From Phyto melanocephala (Eukaryota; Arthropoda; Insecta; Diptera; Rhinophoridae), in NCBI GenBank assembly GCA_941918925.1, contig OW799236.1, forward strand, positions 88,586,716 through 88,650,715: a stretch of 64,000 nt of DNA, in the 5' to 3' direction. The notes beneath the pieces were generated by a model. It did no database searches. It was not told where the DNA came from and saw only the letters and a program-made list of their open reading frames with translations. Shown here in pieces: positions 13,901 to 25,900 of the stretch. Numbering within the stretch: position 1 is the stretch's first letter; each line of letters starts with the position of its first letter. Made by a program: the position numbers and the translations under genes.

Positions 13901-16900
13901 TTATTAAAGGCTTATTTGACAAATTTCTCTACATCTGTCAAGTAAGCATTTAATAAGCTCAAAATATTTTTTATGAATACGGCCCTAAATCTTTTCCTTT
14001 GCTATAAATTATATAAAGAGTGATTTTTTAGCTTTCTTTTATCTGTTTGGCAACACTTGTTTAAACAGCTGACGCACGTTTCGTATTTTTTTTCACTGTC
14101 AAACATCTTCAGTTTGGTCTATAATTTAACCATGAATCGTCTTAAAAACGAACAACGCTTGCAAATTATTGAATTTTATTATTAAAATGCGTGCTCTGTT
14201 AAGAAAGTTCATCGCGCGCTTTTTATCGAAAAATTGTGTTCAGCGACGAAGCTCATTTTTGGCTCAATGGGTACGTCAATAAGCAGAATTATCGATTTTT
14301 AAGTGAAGATCAGCCAGAAGCATTGCAAGAGCTACCAATGCATCCAGAAAAAGTCACAGTTTGGTGCGGTTTATGGGCTGATAGCATCAGTGGACCGTAC
14401 TTCTTCAAAGATGATGCGAATTGTAACGTAACTGTGAATGGTGAGCGCTACCGTGAGATGATATCCAACTTTTGTTTGCCCAAAATGCAAGAGCTTGACT
14501 TGCATGACATGTGGTTTCAACAAGACGGTGGCACATGTCACACAGCACGCTTAACAATGGACTTATTGAAAGGCGAGTTCGTTGAACATTTTATTTCACG
14601 TTCGGGACCGGTCAATTGGCCGCCTAGATCGTGCGATTTAACGCCTTTAGACTATTTTTTGTGGGTTTATGTTAAAGCTCATGTCTATACACACACGCCC
14701 GCTTAAATTGACGCATTGGAAGACAACATTGACTCATTTATTCATGAGATACCGTCCGAAATGTTGAAAAGAGTATGCCAAAATTGGACTAATCCGATGG
14801 ACCATTTAAGGCGCAGTCACGGTCAATATTTGCATGAAATTATCTTCAAACATTAAATTGTATGGACCGTACTATCGATTCAAATAAAGATTTCATGAAT
14901 TTTTCTGAATTTTATGTGTTTTTTTTTAAACTTTCCTTTAGCTCTTAAAAAATCATGCTTTACAATTTCTAATGCAGAAATCATAATTTTTAAGTGCTGA
15001 TTATATATTGATATTACGAAACGGAATTTTGCAGATACAATTATAAAATCTAAAAAAAATATACAATAGGGTTTAGTGGTTTCAAAACAACCGATCTAAC
15101 AGCCTTACCAGACCGTTAAAAACTTATCATTTGTTTATCGAAAGGCTTGCAATTTACGAAAATGAATCGTTTATGTATTGCAAAATACGTAAAATAGTTA
15201 AAACTTCCTACAAAAGTGGTAGTTCAAGCGTGACTTCTAGTATTATTTTCGAAAGAAAAATACGGCCCAATTGCATCTCCAGAACATAAGGCATAACAAA
15301 TAGTACTTTTTTCGGGTGCAGTGGCCCATGTGAGAAAATTTTGCTTGTTGACGTTGCCACCGATTGAGAAATTAGCTTTATTACAAAAGTATTTTTTTTT
15401 TCGAAAAATCGGCATTGAAAGCCTATTGCTCTAGCCACGTTTGAACCACCACTTTTGTAGTATTTTTTTTTTTTTTATTCTTACTCGTTCTTCGGTTGTT
15501 AGACATTGATCGTCATTGTAAACTTTTCAATAAATAAATAAATGGCACTGCAGATGACAAATATTTAACAGCTAAAAGCATTGCCAGACCAATTAATGGA
15601 TAAACTTTTATTTTTATATAACTAAACTATATGATTGGCAACATTAACTTTACTCACAAGGTGATACTGTTGAATTTGTGAAGCTTTAAACTAATGCGTG
15701 ATAAAAGATCTTTCTATCTTACTTTAAGCTTTAATAAGAAGGAAACTTGACGTTTTAGGTTAAATTTTAGAAATATTAATCGTACGCATTATGAAGGCTT
15801 TAAACATTTAAGGCTTGTTTTTACATAAAAGTAAAGCAGGTAGGTTCAACAAACGAACAATCGAAATCTTAAAAATAAATTTCAAGGCATACGTGGCATA
15901 GCAATTCAAATGTTTAAAGATGACTTAAAAATAGTTTAAGAAGCATAACTAACTCACTGAGCAAGGCGAATTCATTATCAGGTGATAACATCCCTGCAAC
16001 AAACACAAAAAGGCCAAGAGAATGTCAAAACACAAAAAAACAATTTTTTGTTTACTTTTAATTAAAATTTTATTTTTATAAATTTACGCGAAAAATTTTT
16101 AAACTAAATAAGTATTTTTTATTTTTTACCTAAATTTGTGTTAGTTTATATCACATATTTGTCTTTTTTTAAACATTTTTCACAATTTTCACAACTTTAA
16201 ATCACTAGGACTAACACAACAGATATTTTGCATTTTCTGAATTAAAAACATTAAAACTTTTGTTTATTCAAATTATAAAAAGTATTTTACTTATTTCCCA
16301 ATAAGTTATTGCACAAATATTATTATTTTTACAATTTATTTCCACAAATTTTACCACTTTTATAAAAATTTTCAATCAACGCACATAAAAATTAATTTAA
16401 AAATAAACAAACTTAAACTTAAATTATTGTGTTCTATGTGACATGCGAAACCTATACACATAGAACACAATAATTTACGAACGAAGAAATGTTTCTCTCA
16501 GAAGATTGTTTATGTCGGGTGCTGTTTAACATATGATACCACACTGCTAAAATTGCATAACTGCAATACTTATACCTTCCAATTGAGGCACGTTGAAGTT
16601 AGTAAGCCTGTCTCTACATCGCTCACTGTTGATGGTAACGTTTTGACGATCGTTAGATATATAGACCAATAAGTTCACTGTCTTGTTAAGCGCAGTGCGT
16701 TTATTATATATGAATGGCGTTATGATTGTGGTATTTTGAAATCTGATATATAATTTTGAAATATAAATTTTATATTTGTTAAGTGAAATCACTAAATGGT
16801 TTCTGTCGGTTTGAACAATGTTTGTCCTTGAGACAAGCAAAGTCTTATCAAATTGTGATAAAAATCACTATCTTATGAACATCTTAGTCGTAAAATTTAT

Positions 16901-19900
16901 CAAATTTAATATCAATTTTGTCACCTACAAAACGTCTTAGAGTACGATGGATGGATGGTGTTAGTTTTTTTCTTTTAAGATAATAATTGCTTTTGATATG
17001 TTTGGGGTTAAAAGATAGCAGAGCTACAGTTAAATGTTGTTTATTTATGTAGTTTTATTAGGTGTTTAGCTTTCATTATTTCAGAACAGTATATGATAAC
17101 AACATATACTTTATTCTAATCACTGAACACACTTTAAAAGTAAGACAATTTTTTACGAGTCGACCTTTAGTGGTTTATGATATGAAAACAATATTGTTTG
17201 CCAATGCAATTTAAAAACAAGTAAGAGTGCTATATTCGGCCGTGCCGAATCTTATATACCCTTCACAACGTGGTGTCATGCAATAACAGTAGTTTGTATC
17301 ACCATTCATCCCATATGAAATTCGTACATACATATAAAAAACATACATATATAAAAAACATCCCATTGTAAAATTATAAATTTACGTATGTATGTTAAAA
17401 AAAAATTTTAAAAAAAATTTAAAAAAAAATTAAAAAAAAAAATTAAAAAAAAATATTAAAAAAAAAAATTTAAAACAAAAATTTAAAAAAATAAATAAAA
17501 TATATATAATAAATATAGAATAAAAAAAAATAAAAAAAAAATTAAAAAAAATAATAAAAATATAAATAATATATTAAATAAAAAATAAAAAAAAAAATTA
17601 AAAAAAAATTTAAAAAAAATTTTTTAAAAATAAAAAAAATTTTTTTTGGCTCAGCTGGGATTTGATGCCACGTTTTCTCTAACCAGTATACACGTTTGTA
17701 TGCATATATGTTGTTGTTGTAATGTTGTTTTTGTGAAAAAAAAAAATCGAGGTGATCGTGGGTTTTTGCTCATATCTCAGTTGTTTATGTACCGATGTTT
17801 CAATAGCGATCTACTCCCGAATATTTCTGATATTTTAATACCTCACCCGGGTCAAAGCGATGTCGGGGGGCTTCAAAAAGTTGATTTCAACATACACACG
17901 GACAGACGGACAGACTGACAGAGCTTAATCGACTTCCCTATTCATAAGCTTTCAGAAAATATATACTTTATGGGGTCGGAAATGAAAATTGTAGAAATTT
18001 CACACGGAATGACAAACCTATATATACCCTTTTTCACTGTGTGAAGGGTATAAAAAATATTCAATATTGTTGCCGCTTTCATAAAAACTGTAATTTCTTC
18101 AAAATGTATGGGCTCCCCAGCATAAAATATATTTCAGTGACGATTCTGAAACTGGCAAGAAAAATTTCTGTAGAGAGAGATTTCTGTTGGCAGAGATTTC
18201 TGCCAACGTCTGATGTCACATGTTTTGACAAAAGAAAACAGAGCGTGCTCTATTTTAAACTTTGTCAGATGTATCAACACATGTTTTTTACAGAAGTAAT
18301 GTTTTAAAAGTAACACACGACATGTTCGTATTTATCAGTTTGAAATTTGTTAAGTCAGATGTTAAAATCATGCCGTGTATTAGCTGCTTAAGCAAACGTA
18401 ATTGCATTTTAAATCATAAATATGATGCTGGGATGAGGAAATTGTTATTGTAATAACTTTTTTTATACAAGTGGATGAGTTCAACCAATTCTGAGGCGAA
18501 ATACAAATATATATCTATCTATATACCCATCTTTCTATTCATTCTATATTTATAATGGAGTAACGTGAAATTATGAGTGAGTAGGCCTTTTAAAATAAGA
18601 CCATAAGAAAAAGTGCTATAAAAATGAAATAAATTTTATATTGCGACTGAGTTCTGCGACGTATTTGTATGAAGAACTTCGTTACGTCAAAATTCTGTTT
18701 GATTATTAGGGGTCAAATAGGTCAACTAAGTTCTTTTAACTCTATCAAAATTTGTCGATCCTTATTTCTTTTAAAATAAGCAGAAACTGGCGTTACGGTA
18801 AATGGCGGGCGCAAACGATCCATGATGGCTAAATTGTTGTTTTCAAAAATTAACTAGCTTAACGTCAACGACATTTGGTTCCAACAAGACAATGCAAATT
18901 AACATAATTTGGTGAAAATTTTATTTCCTAAAGTCGTCCTAATCACTGGCCACTTCTCTGGAATACTTTTTATGGAGCTATATTATGACGTTGGCTTATG
19001 CCTACAAACCAGCAATGCCATACCGTCAGATTTTTTGGAAAAATCATACTAAAATTTTACTGATCGAAGGGATCATGAAACTTGTCTATCAGATTATAAT
19101 AATTATAATTTTATTCCAACAACACCCTATGAAATATAGAAATTACAAGGTGGGCCAAAAGAAATCACGCTATTGAAAGATGCTCAAATGGCAGCCAATG
19201 TCAAATCTGTTTTGACATTTGTACACTAGATAGATGTAGAATACAAGTGAAGACGCCATGGAGCGATATACTTCCCAAGAACGCAGAATAATTGTCTCGA
19301 TGCCGCAGTGGACGATTTTTCGACCAAAATCATAATGAGCGATGAGGCTCACTTCCATTTCAGCGGGCACGTGAACAAGCAAAACTATCGCTTCTGGGGC
19401 ACCGAAAATCCACGAGTAATGCACAAGGAGTCATTATACCATCTTAAAGTGACTGCATGGTGCCATCATCGGGTCATTTTTTTTTCGAGCATGCCGCTAG
19501 TCAAACGACAACAGTGTACGGTGCGCGCTACGGCCATGTTAGCCCAGTTTTTTCTGCCGCAATTGAATGAATTAGGACTGGAGGACATGTGTTTCCAACA
19601 GAACGGAGCAACGGCACACACTGCGCGAGCCACAACCGATATTCTGAATATGGCATTCCCGGGTCACCTCATCTCTTGATTTGGAGATTTACATTGGCCC
19701 GCAAGATCCTCCGATTAACCCATTCCAGACTTTTTTGCGGGGTTTTTTTAAGTCGCATGTTTACCTAAACAAGACTGAGACGCTGGAAGCCCTCAAGAAC
19801 AACATTCGACATGAGTGCGAGAATCCATCGCTCGAAGATCTCGCCGAAGTGATGAAAAATGCCATAAAACGAGCCCGTATAGCAATCAATTGTGACGGCG

Positions 19901-22900
19901 CCAATTTGGCCATTAGCATCTTCTCGACTTGACCAATGCAATTCTAAACGTTGAAGTAAAAATAATCAAAAAACAGAATCAAAGTTTTTTATTAACAAAA
20001 AAAAAATGAGAGCAACATGGGATGACTTCTTTTGGCCCACCTTACAATTATTGCAATTATTTATAAATAGATTGAAGTTTTAAATTAATTTTTGTTTTCT
20101 ATTGCAGGCTGAATATGTATGGGTGAAGCCACAATACCAGCAAATAAATGATATTGAATTCGCGGTACCCTTTGGTGCATTCATTGTGCGCACCGATAAA
20201 ACGTGCACTTTAATCTGTGACGATGACAACCAACAATATTGGGTGGACAATGGCGACATTATTAAAGCCATGCATTTCTCGTCACAGACTGGAGTCGACG
20301 ATATGATAACACTTGGTGATCTGCAGGAATATACGATACTGAGAAATTTGGAGATAAGATACCGCGAGAAAAAAATTTATGTAAGTCAGAAAAGAGAATT
20401 TAAATGATTTTAAATAAAAATATTATTTTCAGACCTATACCGGTTCCATGCTGGTGGCCATCAATCCCTATCAAGTCTTATCGATCTACACAAATAAAGA
20501 AATAAGTGAATATCGTGGCAAAAAAATTAACGATTTACCTCCCCACATCTTTGCCATAAGTGACAATGCGTTTCAGGAGATGAATAATGACAAGGCAAAT
20601 CAGTGCATTGTGATAAGTGGCGAATCGGGTGCTGGCAAAACTGAGAGCACCAAATTAATCCTACAATATCTGGCTGCCATCAGTGGTAAACATTCGTGGA
20701 TTGAACAACAGATTATCGAAGCCAATCCTATAATGGAAGCCTTTGGCAATGCCAAGACAGTTCGTAACGACAACTCTTCACGTTTTGGCAAATACATTGA
20801 TGTTCGTTTCACGGCAGCTGGCAATATACAGGGGGCCAAAATTGAGCAATATTTATTGGAAAAATCTCGCATAGTTTCCCAGAGTCAGGATGAACGTAAT
20901 TATCATATATTCTATTGCATGTTGGCCGGTTTGACAACGGAAGAGAGAAAAAAACTAGAGTTAGATGAAACATCTCCAACGAAATACCACTATTTAGCTC
21001 AGGGAGGTTGCACTAAGCTAAAGGGCAAAAACGATATGCAAGATTTCGCCGACATACGTTCCGCCATGCAGGTATTATCTTTTAAGCCCGAAGAAGTCTG
21101 GAACATATTTTCGCTATTAGCAGCTATTTTACATTTGGGCAACTTAAACTTCGAAGCCATAGAATTTCAAAATATGGAAGCCTCAGAGGTAAATGATAAT
21201 ATCAATGCTAGTAGAATATCAAAACTATTGGGAGTAACAAAGGAGGCTTTATGCACGGCGCTGGTACAAAAAACAATTTTAGTTCATGGCGAACATGTTG
21301 TAACTGCTCTCTCTAAAGAATCAGCTTTGGAGGGCAGAGATGCTTTTGTCAAGTCCTTATATGGTGGTATATTTGTTCGAATTGTTAAGCGCATAAATGA
21401 GACAATAGACAAGGATTATGTAAAATCTATGAGTTCAATAGGAATCTTGGATATATTTGGTTTCGAGAATTTTACAGACAACAGCTTTGAGCAGTTGTGC
21501 ATTAATTATGCCAATGAAAACTTGCAGCAGTTCTTTGTTAAACACATATTCAAGGTAAGTAAAGATTTTCTTAACTCTGCAGTTGCATATATTTATTGGT
21601 TTATTTTCTTGTTCTAATTTTAATTTTTGCAGATAGAACAGCAGGAATACCAAAATGAACACATTAACTGGCAACATATCAAATTTCAAGACAATCAAGA
21701 AATACTTGATTTGATTGGCATGAAATCCGTTAACATCATGTCTCTCATTGACGAAGAATCTAAGTTCCCCAAAGGTTCCGATTTAACACTACTCGAAAAA
21801 CTGCATGTACAACATGGAAATCGTTCAATTTTTATTAAAACAAAATCCACACTTAATACCCAATTTGGTATACGTCACTATGCCGGCATAGTCATGTATA
21901 ATTCTCACGGGTTTTTGGAGAAAAATCGTGACTCATTTAGTATGGATTTAGGTGATATGATGCAGAACTCTAGAAATAAATTCCTAAGGGAAATTTTTCC
22001 TCATACCCAGAAACATGATACGATGAGAAAACAATTGACATTGTCGGTGAAATTTCGCAATTCATTGGATTTGTTAATGAAAACTTTGGAGGCGTCTCAT
22101 CCATTTTTCATAAGATGCATTAAGCCGAACGAAAATAAGCAGCCAAATGTAAGTTGTTTTATCAAAAATGTTTTATATTAGTAGTCTTACAAGTAGAAGT
22201 TGAAATTTGACTGTAAAAAAAGCATTCCAATCTTATCAAAAAAAAGTGTGATTTCCATCCCTGCTTTAACCGACTCATTACTTTCATTCCAATGTTTTTG
22301 CTATAATTTTTTCAATTATAAGTGTAGCCATTGTTAATTTCAAATGTTTAAAAAATTGGCTTTGGCATGAATGGCCTCAATATTTCCTAGGCTTTTCTGC
22401 TAGAACTATATTTAGCATTTTAAATTATTAAATAGAGTATTTACTTTTACCCTAACTAGGACTTTTCATTATAACTAGCTTTATTGAATTATAATGCAAT
22501 ACAAACTTTACAAAACTATTCCGTTTATGAGTAACGTGAAATGCCAAAATAATACACGACAAAACAATACTTTCCCTTTTAAAAGTTAACCAGAGATATC
22601 GGGATTGCATTTTGAAACATGACATTTATCTCAGAATAAAGACAGATTTAAGAGTGTCGGCCTTCATGGAGTTAAGTGATATCAATGTTAAAAAAAATCT
22701 TAATTTGACATCAAGCCGTTTAGTTTTTATGAAAGCAATGTGTTTTACTGTCAAAAATATTTTCAAAGCAATAATAATGTAGGGAATATCCTTAAAATAT
22801 CCTTAAAAATTTAAAGAAATCAGGGAGGCTATGGCCAACTGACGACATGAGGTGGCCTCAGTTCCGGTCTCCGGTTACTCTGCCGTAAATCTTTTAGAAA

Positions 22901-25900
22901 TAATTGTTTTCTTTTCTTGGAGTCTAAAGTCAATATTACTAGATTTGTAGGGCCACCTGATATTAATTCGCTTAGGAAATGTTGAATTAATTATTAATGC
23001 TAATAAAAGTAATCTTTGGAAAGCAATCCGTTTAATATCCAATACCGAAGCATTGTGTGAAAGTGTTTTTAAAGCCCTGAAATATCAAGACGGCGTCATG
23101 GAGAAGCTTTACATATGAAAAGATATTCTAAAGGGTGCGCCAAATAACTCTTTTTTTTGAAAATGCTATCAAAAAAACTACTGAATATTTTCTTAAATTC
23201 TTTTTTTTATTTGAAAGTACAATCCTTCCGGTTAATAATGAAAAATAATTTCATTCAAATGGCTGCCTCGGCTGGCCAGGCAGTAGCCTACCCGATCGGT
23301 CCAACTTTTAAACACATTATCGATTGTGTGCAGCTGTATTTCACCAATGGCTTCACGAATATTATCCTTTAAAGCGTCAATTATCTCTGGCTTCTAATCG
23401 TAACACTTATCTTTGACGGCACCCTACCAATACTAGTCCAACGGTGTCAAATCGCAGCTACGAGGTGGCCAAACGACATAAGCTCTGCAACTGATAATGC
23501 GATCTTTAAAAACAGGGCGCAAAACATCGAGTGTAGCTTCGACTGTGTGGCACGTAGCGCCGTCCTGTTGAAACCAAATGTTGTCAATATCCTCCTATTC
23601 AATTTTTGTGAACAAAAATTCGTTCAACATAGCCCGATAACGATCGCCATTGACTGTAACGGCCACTCCTTGCTCATTTTCGAAGAAAAATGGCGCAAAA
23701 TGCCTCTGGACCAAAATCCGCACCAAACAGTGACTCGTTTTGGGTGTCTCGGCTTTTCAATGTATGCGTGCGAGTTTTCTGTGCCCCAAATGCGACAATT
23801 TTGCTTGTTTACATACCCGCCAATATCAAAATGAGATTTATCTGAGAAGATGATTTTTTTGGCAAAATCGGCCAAAGCAATGTCGAAATATTTCCCAGCG
23901 TTGTTCAAGCGTATACACAACCATATTAGTTCAGCAAAAGGATAAAACTAATTATCTGTCAAATCAGACATGAGCTAAGTATTACCATTCACGAAATAAG
24001 CACTAGTGGAAAAAAAACGTTAGATGGCGGACCCTTTATAAAGCTTTTGCTTATATTCTCATGCCTACAAAGAATTAAGTATGAATGCAGAAAAGCAAGC
24101 CATAACTGTAAGGTTTGGGGTACCCGCTTAGTAAATTTTATAATAAGCCGCCCCTTGTATTCGACTAATAGGTGGCTTAGTTTTCAGCCGAATGTTCATA
24201 CTTAAAATTTATTTATATTTTTTCAAGATGATTGAATACAAGTGACTGCAAAATCAAGTCTGATAATTTGCCTATCAATTATTTCGTTTTGTTTGCCATT
24301 CTTTAATTCAAACAACACTTAGTCAATAGCCAAAGTCCAAACAAATGGCTAGACTAGAACTAAAGAACTCATGCAGAATCGTCGGAATATTTTTATCAGC
24401 CGTTAGAATTGTCGTTGTAAAGCTCATTAATCGCTGTCTTAAAAAAAGTTTGCTCCAAGTCACTGCTGTAATTTTTCAATCGGCGTGCTTTTTTATCAAA
24501 ATGATTATGCTCAGCGAAAAGAGTTTGGCTGACTTCCAAAACGTTCGTATACAAAGTTTGTATACAGTATTGCTACTGTATTTAAATCACATACATATGC
24601 AAAGTTCCGAAACACTGCAACAACTATAAAACTGATGCATTGTTTGCTTTCTTATTGCGTTAAAAATACTTGGCGGCGGCGTTATGAAATGGTATACATT
24701 GTATAATTATTGTACTGCGGCGTTATGAAATATGATGCTTTGTTCAAACACAAAGCAATTGACGTTTTGGAAGTCAGCCTTTGTTAGGTGTGTTAGTGAA
24801 CCTTGGCAAGGGCATTTCGAGTTTTCGAGAAAAACGAGCGATAAAACTGGGGTTAACTTAATGATTTTGTTAATCGTTAAAATTTTAGTACTTTAGGTTT
24901 AGAAACCCCAAATGTAATGCATCTCATACTTGATTTGGAATGGGAAATGTTCTCTAAAGGCTATAATACACGGCATGTTTTTTAAATCTGACTTTAAAAT
25001 TTGTTAAACATATGTAAATCTACATGTGTGTCAAAATTGTACTTTTACAGATAACCGTCGCTGACTGCATTACAGCAGCAGATATTTCTGCTAACGGCTC
25101 ATGTCACATGTTTTGACAAAAGAAAACAGAGTGTGCTCTATTTTAAACTTTGTCAGATGTATCAACACATGTTTTTTTACAGAAGTATATTTTAAAGGTA
25201 ACACACGACATGTTCGTATTAGCAGTGGAGAATTTGACAAGTCAGATGTAAAAAATATGCCGTGTATTAGCTCCTTAAATAAGATGATACTAATGAAATG
25301 ATATGTTCTTTCAACATAACAATGTCATTCATAGACGAAACATTTTCTGTTAGTGTACTCTTTCATTTCTGTGATAAGAAATGGCTGCCTAGATCTTGTG
25401 ATTTAATAGCATTGGATCTATGCCAATAGCCCTACAACCACCCACTTATCTCCCATATAATTCTAATTTAATAGAATGCACTGCTACAATATGCTGTCGG
25501 GGGTCGTATTATCGTTTTCGATTATTCTTCAAACCCAAAAGAAGTTTTATGTTTGAATATTTGAAATTTTAGAAGAGTGTTTCATGAATTAGTATACCGA
25601 ATTCGGATTTTTTTTGATTGTTGGGAACTAAAAATTATTTAAACCCCTTTGTCATTTATAAGGAAGGTTTTCATGGTACTGCTAGTAAAAAGTAAGTTTG
25701 TTGCATTAGAATTAGAACTTAACAAAAATGACCCCACAAGCTTTCCTAACTATTATCGTTTTTAAATTATCCTAGTTTTTCCATAAAATATATATTTTCT
25801 CATATTTCACTTAAATGTCTTTCTATTTGCAGCAATTCGATAAGAAACTCTGCATACGTCAACTCCGTTACTCCGGTATGATGGAAACAGCTCGCATAAG

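Larger units (their letters stand above)
1998..20107 (+). other. Myo28B1: Myosin intron 1 (18.1 kb), filled with transposons
   Basis: Donor GTGAGT, acceptor TTTCTATTGCAG. No other gene is visible inside. The intron holds the mobile elements listed separately. The parts I cannot assign (about 1998-2630, 2860-3295, 4890-5220, 7240-7990, 11715-12620, 15525-16415, 16665-17210) are plain AT-rich sequence with short random ORFs and no recognised coding, RNA or repeat signal. Confidence 0.6.
22149..25832 (+). other. Myo28B1: Myosin intron 4 (3.7 kb)
   Basis: Donor GTAAGT, acceptor TTCTATTTGCAG. Holds a mariner-like element, two MITEs and a broken copy of part of exon 5 (listed separately). 22200-23128 and 25275-25830 show nothing I can identify. 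Confidence 0.7.

Noticed and set aside
22600..22900. Apparent coding patch around GGCCTCAGTTCCGGTCTCCG
   Set aside because: Stops in all frames and no conserved motif; merely less AT-rich.
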